From Haloplanus sp. HW8-1 (lineage in GTDB: Archaea; Halobacteriota; Halobacteria; Halobacteriales; Haloferacaceae), in contig NZ_CP098518.1 in NCBI RefSeq assembly GCF_023703795.1, positions 1,240,001-1,304,000 on the forward strand: a stretch of 64,000 nt of DNA, written 5' to 3'. Under the pieces are notes generated by a model, which saw only the letters and a list, made by a program, of their open reading frames with translations, was not told the DNA's origin and did no database searches. Position numbers and translations under genes: made by a program. Below, one piece after another: positions 50,499-58,927 of this stretch. Each line of letters opens with the position of its first letter. Within the stretch, counting starts at the first letter, position 1.

Positions 50499-51828
50499 TC
50501 GAGCCACCGAACGGAAGGTCGCGGAGGCAGGGACCGCCGCGCTGGAGTTGGCGAAACTGGACGACAAGGAGCGGAGCGCCGCCCTCCACGCCATCGCCGA
50601 CGCCATCGAGGCGAACCACGAGCGGATCCTCGACGCCAACGCGGACGACGTGGCGGAAGGTGAGGAACTCCTCGATGCCGGGGAGTACAGCCGTGCACTC
50701 GTCGATCGGCTCGACCTCTCGGCGTCGAAACTCGACGACATCGCCGAGATGGTCCGCAGCGTCGCCGAACAGGAGGACCCGCTCGGCAAGACGCTTTCGG
50801 CCCGCCGACTCGACGAGGATCTCGAACTCTACAAGGTCGGCGTCCCCATCGGCGTCATCGGTACGGTGTTCGAGTCCCGCCCGGACGCACTGGTACAGAT
50901 CGCCGCCCTCAGCCTCAAATCTGGCAACGCAGTGATCCTGAAAGGCGGCAGCGAGGCCAGCCACTCGAATCGCGTGCTGTACGACCTCATCGTCGAGGCG
51001 ACGGCCGACGTCCCCGACGGCTGGGCGCAGTTGATCGAGGCCCGCGAGGACGTCAACACCATGCTCGGGATGGACGACGAAATCGACCTCCTCATGCCCC
51101 GCGGGAGTTCCGAGTTCGTCAGCTACATTCAGGACAACACCAAGATTCCCGTCCTCGGCCACACCGAAGGGGTGTGTCACGTCTTCGTCGACCGCGACGC
51201 CGACCTCTCGATGGCCGAGGACGTCGCCTTCGACGCGAAGGTGCAGTACCCCGCGGTCTGTAACGCCGTCGAGACGCTTCTGGTCCACGAGTCCGTGGCC
51301 GCCGACTTCCTGCCGGCGATGCTCGACCGCTACCGCGAGGCGGGCGTCACGCTCCGCGGCGACGCGGCGACCCGCGAGGTCGTCGACATCGACCCCGCGA
51401 CCGACGAGGACTGGGAGACGGAGTACGGCGACCTCGAACTCTCGATCAAGGTCGTCGACTCCCTCACGGCGGCCGTCGATCACGTCAACGCTCACGGCTC
51501 GAAGCACACCGAATCCATCGTGACCGAGGACGCCGACCGCGCCGGACGGTTCATGCGGAGTATCGACGCTGCGAGCGTGTTCCACAACGCCTCGACCCGC
51601 TTTGCGGACGGCTATCGCTTCGGACTCGGCGCCGAAGTCGGCATCAGCACCGGGAAGATCCACGCCCGCGGCCCCGTCGGTCTCGAAGGTCTCACGACCT
51701 ACAAGTACCACCTCGAAGGCGACGGCCACCTCGTCGCCACCTACTCCGGGGAGAACGCGAAACCCTACCTCCACGAGGCGTTCGATGGCGAGTGGATCCC
51801 CGGACACCGGTCCGGCGGCGGGGAGTGA
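50491..51828 (+). CDS. proA: Gamma-glutamyl phosphate reductase
   Basis: NADPH-dependent reductase of 445 residues that forms glutamate semialdehyde. It is an aldehyde dehydrogenase-fold enzyme with catalytic cysteine in [18 protein letters not shown] (in parts), an N-terminal [16 protein letters not shown] signature, and [17 protein letters not shown]. The C-terminal [20 protein letters not shown] is the ProA end motif. Slightly longer acidic inserts reflect salt adaptation. It is the last gene of the proCBA operon. Confidence 0.95.
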   Translation: MTDRATERKVAEAGTAALELAKLDDKERSAALHAIADAIEANHERILDANADDVAEGEELLDAGEYSRALVDRLDLSASKLDDIAEMVRSVAEQEDPLGKTLSARRLDEDLELYKVGVPIGVIGTVFESRPDALVQIAALSLKSGNAVILKGGSEASHSNRVLYDLIVEATADVPDGWAQLIEAREDVNTMLGMDDEIDLLMPRGSSEFVSYIQDNTKIPVLGHTEGVCHVFVDRDADLSMAEDVAFDAKVQYPAVCNAVETLLVHESVAADFLPAMLDRYREAGVTLRGDAATREVVDIDPATDEDWETEYGDLELSIKVVDSLTAAVDHVNAHGSKHTESIVTEDADRAGRFMRSIDAASVFHNASTRFADGYRFGLGAEVGISTGKIHARGPVGLEGLTTYKYHLEGDGHLVATYSGENAKPYLHEAFDGEWIPGHRSGGGE

Positions 51829-51855
51829 GGACGACCGCCCGCCACAGTCCCCCGA

Positions 51856-52110
51856 TCACGACGTGCAGTACTCGATGGCGTCGCGGACCACCTCCCGGCG
51901 GCCGATGAGTGTCGGCCGGTCGCCGCGGGTACAGTACAGCACGACCGCCGGGCGGACGACGACGACGAGGACGATCACGGCCGTCGCGAGAAACGAGAGC
52001 GTTACGCCGACGGTGACGAGGCGGAGCGTCTCCCGGTGGGCGGTGCGGATCCGCTCGACCCGCAGGTGGAACGCACCCTCGAACGTTCTCGTCTCGGTCG
52101 CGCGGGTCAT
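51856..52110 (-). CDS. Small membrane protein coupled to the VTT protein
   Basis: Protein of 84 residues, basic N-terminal helix (FHLRVERIRTAHRETLR), one or two hydrophobic segments (LVTVGVTLSFLATAVIVLVVVV, in parts, and AVVLYC) and a polar C-terminus ending YCTS. The start ATG overlaps the stop of the VTT gene by 4 bp, a strong sign of translational coupling. No family is recognised; two C-terminal cysteines are notable. It is probably an accessory membrane protein. Confidence 0.6.
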   Translation of the reverse strand: MTRATETRTFEGAFHLRVERIRTAHRETLRLVTVGVTLSFLATAVIVLVVVVRPAVVLYCTRGDRPTLIGRREVVRDAIEYCTS

Positions 52111-52793
52111 CGCGTCCCGTCGAGAAGTGCAACGAGTCGCCGTCGGTAGAGGTAGCCGGCCAGCGAGAGTACCGTGACGACCACGAACAGCGCGCCGGCC
52201 GCGGGAAGGTCGCCGTCCGCCACGAGGCCGCCGAAGACGTTGACCAGAAAGAAGGCGGGTGCCCGTCCGACCACGGCAACCAACACGAGTCGACGCAGTG
52301 GAATCGGCGTCAGCCCGCCGACGAAACAGAGCGCGTCGTCCGGGAGCCCCGGGACGAGAAAGAGGACGAACAGGGCGGAGAGGCCGCCGCGGTCGACGAT
52401 GGCGTCGAATCGGTCGAGTACCTCGGCGTGGATCGTTCGTTCGACGTAGGTCCGACCGAACCGCCGCGACAGCCAGAAGGCGAGTGCGCTCCCGAGACCG
52501 ATCCCGATCATGTTGAACAGCGTCCCCCACCACGGCCCGAAGAGATACCCAGCGACGACGCCGAGGACCTGTCCGGGGATCGGTGCCAGCACCACCTGAA
52601 GCGTCTGGAGACCGATCAGGACCACGGGCGCCCAGATTCCGAACCCACGGACGTACGCCCGAACCGCCGCGGCGTCGGTCAGGAGCGACAGTCGGTCACC
52701 CAAGACGACCGTCACGCCCGCGACGACGAGGGCGGCCAGGAGCGCGTGGACGACGAACTGCCGGCGTGCCTCGGCGGAAGCGAACACCCTCAC
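52107..52793 (-). CDS. TVP38/TMEM64 family (VTT-domain) membrane protein
   Basis: Polytopic membrane protein of 228 residues in the DedA-like VTT superfamily, with about six helices. The VTT core shows APIPGQVLGVVAGYLFGPWWGTLFN, a reentrant-type loop followed by LAFWLSRRFGR, and later LFLVPGLPDDALCFVGGLTPIPLRR. Family members scramble or export lipids or lipid-linked carriers; the precise role here is unknown. It overlaps a small membrane gene by 4 bp. Confidence 0.88.
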   Translation of the reverse strand: MRVFASAEARRQFVVHALLAALVVAGVTVVLGDRLSLLTDAAAVRAYVRGFGIWAPVVLIGLQTLQVVLAPIPGQVLGVVAGYLFGPWWGTLFNMIGIGLGSALAFWLSRRFGRTYVERTIHAEVLDRFDAIVDRGGLSALFVLFLVPGLPDDALCFVGGLTPIPLRRLVLVAVVGRAPAFFLVNVFGGLVADGDLPAAGALFVVVTVLSLAGYLYRRRLVALLDGTR

Positions 52794-52861
52794 GGGTGGC
52801 TATCGCGTCGCGCGGGCGGCCAACCAGCATGTCGTCGCCACCCGCCGTTGAGGTGTCCGGA

Positions 52862-53296
52862 TCACGCACGTCCCAGGGTCACGTCGATATCCGTCCCCGT
52901 ATCGAGGTTGTCGGCGACGGGGCAGCGCTCCTCGACGTCGGCCAGCCACGCCGCCAGCGTCTCGTCGTCGGCGTCCGAATCGACGGTCACGTCGACACGG
53001 ATCGTCTCGAAGCCGGCACGGGGCTCCGTCGCGTCGCCCCTGTACTTCGCCGTGTCGATATCGCCGGCAACGTGGACGGCGACGTCGCGAACGACGATGC
53101 CGTACTCCTTTGCCACCATGTGCCCGATGACGTTGAGACACGCCGCCAGCGACCCGAGGAGATGCTCAAGCGGACTGGCCTCGGTGCCGATGACGAACTC
53201 GGCGTTCCCAGTTTCGACGTGCGTGCGCTTCGGTCCCCGTCCATGTCCCGTGATTTCGATGGTCGTCGATCCCGGCCCCGTGGAGTCTCGAGCCAT
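52862..53296 (-). CDS. OsmC family peroxiredoxin-like protein
   Basis: OsmC/Ohr-type protein of 144 residues with the two redox cysteines expected for thiol-dependent peroxide reduction: Cys in LGSLAACLNVIGHMV and Cys in VEERCPVADNL. The N-terminal strands and the EFVIGTEASPLEHLLGSL segment are also typical. It reduces organic hydroperoxides in the cytoplasm; the electron donor is not encoded nearby. A single-gene unit. Confidence 0.9.
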   Translation of the reverse strand: MARDSTGPGSTTIEITGHGRGPKRTHVETGNAEFVIGTEASPLEHLLGSLAACLNVIGHMVAKEYGIVVRDVAVHVAGDIDTAKYRGDATEPRAGFETIRVDVTVDSDADDETLAAWLADVEERCPVADNLDTGTDIDVTLGRA

Positions 53297-53410
53297 ACCG
53301 ACACGTGACGTCCGGGCTACATAATTGGGCTGGCCGATCCCCGACCGTCGAGAACCGGAACGCCGGAACCGCGGGACCCACCGACGGGGGGACGGAAGGC
53401 ACCTGGTGGG

Positions 53411-54379
53411 TTACTCCCCACCGTCGGGATCGTTCACCGGATTTCGGGCGGGCTCCCCACGGAGGATGCCGAGGACGTCCTCGGCGACGGTCCGTCGCAT
53501 CGTCTCCATCGACGTTTCCGAGTACCAGGCCACGTGGGGTGTATAGACGATGGCCTCGTGGTCGCTCGGCGGCGTGGGATCCGGCGGCTCCTCCGGGAGG
53601 ACGTCTAGGCCGGCGCCGGCAATCTCCTCGGACTCGACGGCGTCGACGAGGGCGTCCACGTCGACGAGTGCCCCTCTGGCGGTGTTGACCAAGATGGCGT
53701 CCTCGCGCATTCGCTCGAACGCCGCCGCATCGAGGAGGTGGTGGGTCTCCTCGGTGAGGGGCGCATGTACCGACACGTACTTCGCACGAGCGAGCAGGTC
53801 GTCGAGGTCGACCTTCTCGGCGCCCACGGCCTCGATTTCGCCCGCATCGACGTACGGATCGTAGACGAGCACGTCCAGATCGAAACCGGCCACGAGTTCC
53901 AGCAGGCGACGCGGGAGTTTCCCGAACCCGACCACCCCGAGCGTCGCGCCGGTGAGCCGATGGATCGGCTTGCCGTCCGTCCAATCCCACGTCCCGTCCC
54001 TAATCGTCCGGTCGTACGCCGGGACCTTCCGGATACAGGCAAGCAGGAGCGCGAGCGCGTGGGTCGGCACCTCCTCGATGCAGTAGTCGGGGACGTTCAC
54101 CACCTGGACGCCGTGTGCGGTCGCGGCGTCGAGGTCGACTGAGTCGACGCCGATGCCGTACCGACCGACGGCTTGCAGGTCCGGGAGGGCCTCGAACACG
54201 GCCGGCGTGATCTCCGCGTACTGGACCAACAGCCCGTCCGCACCCTCGGCGGCCTCGATCACAGCCTCTGGCGTTCTGGCGGACTCCCCTCGGAGATCGA
54301 CGTCGGCGCCGTCGAGAGCAGCAGTCTCGACGGACAGATCGGGGAAGTCGTGGTCGGTGACGACGATGTGGTGAGTCAT
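53411..54379 (-). CDS. D-2-hydroxyacid dehydrogenase, C-terminal-binding-protein type
   Basis: NAD-dependent 2-hydroxyacid dehydrogenase-fold protein of 322 residues, CtBP-like branch. Segments: GADGLLVQYAEITPAVF, RYGIGVDSVD, TARGALVDVDAL (catalytic Arg), DVLPEEPPDP (Glu) and TPHVAWYSETSME (His). The Rossmann glycine motif reads GVVGFGKLPRRL, so the third glycine of GxGxxG is proline. The rest of the active site is intact. It may still bind NAD in an altered way. Substrate unknown. ATG 54379 is chosen at the start of homology; an antisense extension is ignored. Confidence 0.9.
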   Translation of the reverse strand: MTHHIVVTDHDFPDLSVETAALDGADVDLRGESARTPEAVIEAAEGADGLLVQYAEITPAVFEALPDLQAVGRYGIGVDSVDLDAATAHGVQVVNVPDYCIEEVPTHALALLLACIRKVPAYDRTIRDGTWDWTDGKPIHRLTGATLGVVGFGKLPRRLLELVAGFDLDVLVYDPYVDAGEIEAVGAEKVDLDDLLARAKYVSVHAPLTEETHHLLDAAAFERMREDAILVNTARGALVDVDALVDAVESEEIAGAGLDVLPEEPPDPTPPSDHEAIVYTPHVAWYSETSMETMRRTVAEDVLGILRGEPARNPVNDPDGGE

Positions 54380-54450
54380 CGTTCGGCGTGGCTCGCCGCG
54401 GACCCATAAACGTCCCGACGACGTTCGGCCGGCGTCGCGACCCGCCCGTC

Positions 54451-55233
54451 TCAGTCCTCGACGAACTCGTCGACGAGGCGGACTCGCTCCTCGGTCGCGA
54501 ACTGCTCCCACCAGGCGTCGGCCTCGTACTCGCGAGCCGTCTCGAGGTCGGGCGCGTTCGCGCCGTAGTTGATCGCGCGCTTCGAGTTCTTGACCGCCCG
54601 TCGGCCGGTGTCCTGGATCGCGTCGACGATCCCGTCGACGCGATCGTCGAGCGCCGATCGCGGGACGACGTGGTTGAGAAAGCCGATGTCGCGGGCCTCG
54701 TCGGCGTCGACCATGCCGGCCGTGTAGACGAGTTCCTTCACCTTCGCCTCGCCGATCAACTGCGTGACGCGATACGTCGATCCGCCGCTCGGGATCTGTC
54801 CGATGTCCGTCGTCGGGACGCCGAACGCGGCGTCGTCGACGGCGATCCGGAGGTCACAGAAGGCCGCAAGGATGAGCCCACCGCCGACACAGTAGCCGTT
54901 GATCTTGGCGATGGTCGGGCAGTGCAGGTCGTACAGCCGACGGTAGACGTCCTCGTAGAGGATCCGCTGGCGGTCCTTCTGTCGGGGGTCGTGGTCCTCG
55001 GCGTCCCCGGCGTACTGTTCGATGTCCGCCCCGGCACAGAAGGCCTCCGTCCCTTCGCCGGTGATGACCGTCACGTCGATCTCGCGGTCGAGACCGATCT
55101 CCGCGAACGCACGGGCCAGATCGAGATACACGGCGGTGCTCAGTGCGTTGTACTTCTCGGGACGGTGGAGGGTGACGGTCGCGACGCCGTCGTCGACGTC
55201 GACCGAGATGCTCTCGTACGCTTCGTACGCCAT
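54451..55233 (-). CDS. Enoyl-CoA hydratase/isomerase family protein
   Basis: Crotonase-fold protein of 260 residues. Oxyanion-hole motifs are TEAFCAGADI and INGYCVGGGLILA. The acid-base glutamate equivalent to rat crotonase Glu164 is present in VKELVYTAG, but the position of Glu144 (normally PEI) is PTT here. One missing glutamate favours isomerase, dehalogenase or other crotonase chemistry over hydration; this is inference. It lies with acyl-CoA-like metabolism but not in a visible fatty acid operon. Confidence 0.88.
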   Translation of the reverse strand: MAYEAYESISVDVDDGVATVTLHRPEKYNALSTAVYLDLARAFAEIGLDREIDVTVITGEGTEAFCAGADIEQYAGDAEDHDPRQKDRQRILYEDVYRRLYDLHCPTIAKINGYCVGGGLILAAFCDLRIAVDDAAFGVPTTDIGQIPSGGSTYRVTQLIGEAKVKELVYTAGMVDADEARDIGFLNHVVPRSALDDRVDGIVDAIQDTGRRAVKNSKRAINYGANAPDLETAREYEADAWWEQFATEERVRLVDEFVED

Positions 55234-55296
55234 AGGGGAGGACGCACACGACGCCCCGTAAAATCACGGTCGGTCGTGGCGACGGCGCGTCCCGGT

Positions 55297-55506
55297 TCAG
55301 TCCTCGGTCGTGTCGACACCGAGCGCCTCGTTCACCCCACAGAAACAGGTCACGGCGTTGAATCCGAAGCCGAGGGCGCCGGCCGCGGCGAGCAGGCCGG
55401 TCGCTCGTTTCCCCCGTTCGAGCGCGCGAATCGCGACGACCGTGAGGAAGGCGGCGAGCAGCGTCCGCACGAGGCGGTCACGGCCACCGACGTTCGTCCC
55501 GACCAT
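55297..55506 (-). CDS. DUF2892/YgaP-type small membrane protein
   Basis: Protein of 69 residues: NVGGRDRLVRTLLAAFLTVVAI, a basic loop, then GLLAAAGALGFGFNAVTCFCGVNEALGVDT. Two hydrophobic helices and the N-terminal NVGxxDRxxR pattern match the DUF2892 family of inner membrane proteins (the membrane part of YgaP). Two cysteines near CFCGVN are conserved in many members. Cellular role unclear, possibly sulfur-related. Confidence 0.8.
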   Translation of the reverse strand: MVGTNVGGRDRLVRTLLAAFLTVVAIRALERGKRATGLLAAAGALGFGFNAVTCFCGVNEALGVDTTED

Positions 55507-55660
55507 ACACGATGGACGGGATGGACGAGCAAGTACCTTTGGCCTCGATGGAGTGGTTGGCGTAGCCGAGTCCCCGAGTAGGCGAGCGCGCGAAGTCGGC
55601 TTTCATCGCCACTCTGGGCGACGCGGCTGAATGTTTGTGAAACTGGTTTGTTCGCCGTTT

Positions 55661-55689
55661 TACTCAACGAAGGATACGTTCGACGTGGA
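55661..55689 (+). repeat. Imperfect repeat, copy A
   Basis: TACTCAACGAAGGATACGTT followed by CGACGTGG matches copy B at 55924-55951 in 24 of 28 positions, including an exact 15-bp ATACGTTCGACGTGG. Similarity continues weakly for about 30 bp more. Confidence 0.6.
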
Positions 55690-55898
55690 GTCCGATTCCC
55701 ACTAATACTGTGCCGGAATCCGATTCCGGAACGGTAACCGGCCGTCCACGACCCAGCGTACCGTCCGGGAGGAGAGTCGTATCGCCGACCGCGCCGTGGT
55801 TCGAGGTCGCACCGATGGCGTTCGAAACGCCGATCCCTCGTGAACGCGAACGCTCGCAACCGGGTCATCGGCGGTGTTCGCTCGTCCTGGCTATTTTA

Positions 55899-55924
55899 AA
55901 GATATCTAGTAGGTTCGATATCTT
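55899..55924. repeat. 8-bp inverted repeat
   Basis: AAGATATC (55899-55906) and GATATCTT (55917-55924) are separated by 10 nt. The right arm ends where repeat copy B begins. It could be an operator, a terminator stem or an end of a lost element. Confidence 0.5.
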
Positions 55925-55951
55925 ACTCGACAAAATATACGTTCGACGTGG
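55924..55951 (+). repeat. Imperfect repeat, copy B
   Basis: TACTCGACAAAATATACGTT followed by CGACGTGG; the partner of copy A 263 bp to the left. Both copies are followed by sequence of the type G/TCC..TTCCC. Confidence 0.6.
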
Positions 55952-56583
55952 TCCCGGTTCCCGCGTGTACCGTGTCGAAATCGGCGTCCCCAGTGGCGCC
56001 AGACCGTTCGCTACCACGGTGTCTCGCCGACCCGGCGTTTCTCGCAGCGTCCGGGGAGTACCGTCAAAGCGATTGCGGTGGTGTTCGTGGGTAGTCGCCG
56101 CACGTTAGGGACCGTTGCTATCGGGAACGGCGGCCGCATACCACCGATATCGTCCGTCAAGATATGAATCACCGTTCCGTCGCCCGTAACGTGATATCGA
56201 CTCGCACCCGTCCGTCGGCCGTCGACCCGTCTTTCACGTCCGATTACGAACGGTGAACCGACGCGATATACCTAACAGTTCGAGACTGCGTACACAGACG
56301 ATAATTCCGGCCGACCGTCGCGTTTCGTCGCCGGTTCGGGCATCGCCGCTCGCCGCACAGAACCTCCTGTGCAGCGGTCGTCACCGTCGACGAAGCGTGT
56401 GATTTCGAACCCCGACACTCGAAGACCGTACCGCCTCGGTTCGATCCGAATCGTACACCGGCTACAAACTCCGCGTCGGCCTTCCATCCCCGTCGGTGTA
56501 CAGTCGTCCGGTTGCGATCGACACCTATTCATAAATATTCCATTATATATTGGGATTTTATACGTTTGCGGTCTCGACGACAG

Positions 56584-56721
56584 GAATTCGCCGCCGACCC
56601 GGACATCGCCGCTCGCCCCGGAGTTCCTACCATCGCCTCGGAGGCGGTCGAAACTGCACGCGAATCGCTCGATCCGTCGACCGTCGCCGACGCCAAAACC
56701 GCGGTCGGCGAGGCGGCCTAG
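56584..56721 (+). pseudogene. Possible C-terminal fragment of an unidentified gene
   Basis: A 46-codon frame from an EcoRI-like GAATTC to a TAG stop has strong GC3 and a plausible helical product (EAVETARESLDPSTVADAKT), unlike the surrounding frames. It has no start codon or upstream continuation that looks coding. It may be the tail of a gene whose 5' part was lost at the AT-rich junction near 56570. The family is not recognised. Confidence 0.25.
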
Positions 56722-57002
56722 GACGAGTCCCCCCTCGGTGGACCGGTACCCTCTCGTGAATCGATCTCGCGGCACCGGTGCATTCGGCGTCACGGGACGG
56801 GCGGGCACCGACCGTCGCACTGTCGTCCACGACGCGTTCGTCGCCTCCGCCGCGTCGTTCGGTATCGGGGTTCCGCACGGTCCCGTGAGGCGGCGCCCGC
56901 CCGGAATACGAACTCGGGATCACGGTCGTTCGGGGTGATGCCGGCCATGTCGGCACCCTCGCTCACGCGGAGCGAACGGCCATCGACGGCGTCCGATCCG
57001 CC

Positions 57003-57077
57003 TCAGAGGGCGCTGCGGGTGAACCCGCCGTCGACGAACATCACCTCACCGGTCGTGAAACTCGCGGCGTCGCTGCC
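57003..57077 (-). pseudogene. Short-chain dehydrogenase/reductase C-terminal remnant
   Basis: On the minus strand the last 24 codons before a TGA read as an SDR C-terminus: SDAASFTTG, GEVMFVDGGFT and RSAL. The TGEVxxVDGGFT pattern is diagnostic of SDR ends. Beyond 57077 the frame no longer resembles the family and the plus-strand PH-like gene begins about 60 bp on, so the rest of the gene is gone. Confidence 0.75.
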
Positions 57078-57134
57078 GCATATCTGGGTAGCGTCAGCAT
57101 TGTGGGCGAGTCCGATGCGGGGACAACCGTCTCG

Positions 57135-57521
57135 ATGTGGATCGAACTCGTTCTCCCCGTCGCGTTCGGGCCATTCGTCCTGTTGTACCGTGCGAACCTA
57201 CGAATCGAAGCCCGCGACAACGACCTGATGTTGCGTCTATGGCCGTTCCACCTCAGAGCGCGAACGATCCCCTACAATGACATGGACCCGATCACCATCA
57301 GGGAGATATCTCCGACGGCCGATTTCGGTGGTGTCGGCGTGCGATTCCAGCCCTCGTTCTATCGCTGGGGCATTCGATTCGACGGCCCTGTCGGCTACAT
57401 CGTTGACGGGCGACAGGCGGTCCGGATCGAGCGAGTTGGTGAGAAGTCACTCGTCGTAACCTCGATGGAACCCCACACGGTCGTCCGAACCGTCGAACGG
57501 GTCGGCAGAGTCGGTGGCTGA
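57135..57521 (+). CDS. Small membrane-anchored PH-like protein, possibly N-truncated
   Basis: Protein of 128 residues: one hydrophobic helix (IELVLPVAFGPFVLLY) then a strand-rich domain with LMLRLWPFHLRARTIPYNDMD, GVRFQPSFYRWGIRF and VDGRQAVRIERVGEKSLVVTSMEP. This pattern matches small bacterial/archaeal PH-like proteins (DUF6141-type), which normally have two N-terminal helices; only one is seen, so the 5' end may have been lost at the SDR-remnant junction. A GTG at 57102 could extend it by 11 residues. Function unknown. Confidence 0.55.
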   Translation: MWIELVLPVAFGPFVLLYRANLRIEARDNDLMLRLWPFHLRARTIPYNDMDPITIREISPTADFGGVGVRFQPSFYRWGIRFDGPVGYIVDGRQAVRIERVGEKSLVVTSMEPHTVVRTVERVGRVGG

Positions 57522-57645
57522 ACATCGCGGGGAGTCCACTTCGGACCGCTACTGTCCACCAAGATGCGTTTCACCTTCTGTCATGGGGTCGTATATTCGG
57601 ATATCCTTGAACCGAAGAACTATCCTCAAGTCTGAACCGGCGGTT

Positions 57646-58128
57646 TCAGGTCGGTAACGCGAAAAACAGCGCGGCAATAAAGAGGACGATCGCTGCTCCC
57701 ATGAGCGTTACAATGTACATCCCAGCAGCGACTCCGAGGCCGGCGATAGTCCGAAGCGTCAACCACTGTTCCATCGATCGTTGCCAACAATACAGACGAA
57801 CACCTACTGTTCCAAGTCCCAACACCGCTATCGGGTAGGCTACGAGTACTGCGATAAGTCGAAATTCCCGAAACTGCGGATCGCTCTGCGTGGACCCGAT
57901 ATGAAGCACCTGCCAGCCAGCAACGATTGCGACCGCCTGACCGAGTGCGAGAACACCGACCAGTAGCAAATAGTTCACCGGGAATCGATCAGTCGGCCAG
58001 CTATCGAGTCGGGCACGAAAGTCCGACACCACAAGTGATGGGAGACACCCGAGGGCAACAACGCCGATTACTGCCAGATACTGCAATAGCGTCGTCGCGA
58101 TCTCTCCGATGGACGAATACGGAATCAC
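57646..58128 (-). CDS. Hypothetical four-helix membrane protein
   Basis: Protein of 160 residues with four hydrophobic helices (about 13-35, 52-72, 87-110, 126-157) and short polar loops; the N-terminus is MIPYSSIGEIATTLLQ. No motif is recognised. The gene has lower GC than the core genes, like others in this accessory section. It could be a species-level orphan; codon-level quality and the hydrophobic pattern support it being real. Confidence 0.55.
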   Translation of the reverse strand: MIPYSSIGEIATTLLQYLAVIGVVALGCLPSLVVSDFRARLDSWPTDRFPVNYLLLVGVLALGQAVAIVAGWQVLHIGSTQSDPQFREFRLIAVLVAYPIAVLGLGTVGVRLYCWQRSMEQWLTLRTIAGLGVAAGMYIVTLMGAAIVLFIAALFFALPT

Positions 58129-58435
58129 AGTGCTTGTGAGCGTCGGCTAGTATATATTCTTGTTTTTGACTTAATGAGTGATTGAATCCATACTGTGGAT
58201 GACCACCATACGTGGTCGCTACAGGCTAGCGGTTTGCTGGTTCGAACGTTTTCAGGCGAGCGCTGCGTGATGTTTGTATTCGTCACGCACTGGCGGACTC
58301 CTTCGCGGATGGCTCTTCGTCACGAAGTCATAGAGCGGTTGGTGGATCCTGATCGGTTCCATCTTGGTCTTTGAAGCTGTCCGCGAGTGCTTCACGGGAC
58401 GCTCCGTGTCACAGTTCTATGGAGTTCATGACTCT
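58129..58435. other. Gene-free stretch
   Basis: About 300 bp with no credible coding frame. An inverted repeat, GCGTGA (58265-58270) and TCACGC (58283-58288), could form a hairpin. The surrounding GC content is lower than in the core. Confidence 0.5.
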
Positions 58436-58579
58436 TCATCTCCTGTAGTTTAATAAAGCCCAGACTATGAAGGTGGTCAAGAAACAGAGGACTGCTCCGT
58501 CTTGTGGTGACAGCGCTACCGCACCGACGGCGAACGAGCCAATCATCCAGAGGGTGACGAGCAGCCCGTTAGATTCCAT
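58436..58579 (-). CDS. 47-residue two-helix membrane protein
   Basis: A short frame with ATG at 58579 and TGA at 58436. The product starts MESNGLLVTLWMIGSFAVGA, then has a short polar turn (LSPQDG) and a second helix (VLCFLTTFIVWALL) ending NYRR. Two clean membrane helices with a basic C-terminus argue that it is genuine. No homologue is recognised. It lies between two other small membrane genes on the same strand. Confidence 0.5.
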   Translation of the reverse strand: MESNGLLVTLWMIGSFAVGAVALSPQDGAVLCFLTTFIVWALLNYRR

Positions 58580-58654
58580 ATGAGGTCTCTGTTCGCCGAC
58601 CCGTATGTATCCCCCCGAACGGTTTCAGTAGTCGCAACGGACGGCGGAGATAAA

Positions 58655-58927
58655 TCAACGGTACTGCAGCACAAGTATCAACAAAACGGCCACCGCGCCG
58701 ACAACGAGCATCGCTACAAGGATACGACTCGCGAGAGGACTCATTTTTTCGTCGGAGATCGCTTCCGGTTCGAAGTGCCCCGAGAGTATTCCACCGCCGA
58801 AGAATGCTAACGTGACTGCCGTAATACCCATAGCCAGCGATACAGTCCTTGATTCGGTAAGAGCAGTCTGCCCCATCCAGATACTCATAAGCAGCATCGA
58901 TAGCCCAAAGCCTGAGCGGCGCTGCAT
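58655..58927 (-). CDS. Hypothetical small membrane protein
   Basis: Protein of 90 residues with three hydrophobic stretches (about 8-24, 29-48, 68-87) and an acidic loop FEPEAISDEK before the last. The N-terminus QRRSGFGLSML is basic, suggesting it is inside. No family is recognised. It belongs to a run of small membrane genes of similar size on the minus strand. Confidence 0.5.
   Translation of the reverse strand: MQRRSGFGLSMLLMSIWMGQTALTESRTVSLAMGITAVTLAFFGGGILSGHFEPEAISDEKMSPLASRILVAMLVVGAVAVLLILVLQYR

Larger units (their letters stand above)
55507..57134. other. About 1.6 kb without an intact gene; degenerate region
   Basis: Frames here are Arg/Pro/Ser-rich with non-coding character. 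The segment contains AT-rich islands (55890-55940, 56525-56570), a duplicated element (55661-55700 and 55924-55962), an 8-bp inverted repeat (55899-55924), a coding-like C-terminal fragment (56584-56721) and a short-chain dehydrogenase remnant (57003-57077). I read it as an eroded insertion or rearrangement zone. Confidence 0.6.

Noticed and set aside
55556-55640. tRNA-like GC-rich sequence
   Set aside because: No cloverleaf with a proper T-arm (GGTTCRA) and acceptor stem could be folded by eye.
56369-56938. 189-codon plus frame and its 182-codon antisense
   Set aside because: Both are Arg/Pro/Ser-rich, cross AT-rich islands and have no coding bias over their length.
58241-58258. GGTTCGAA motif as possible tRNA T-loop
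   Set aside because: The flanking five-base arms do not pair and no anticodon arm lies upstream.
58261-58430. Possible transposase remnant
   Set aside because: Short fragments did not give a recognisable transposase motif or inverted repeat ends.
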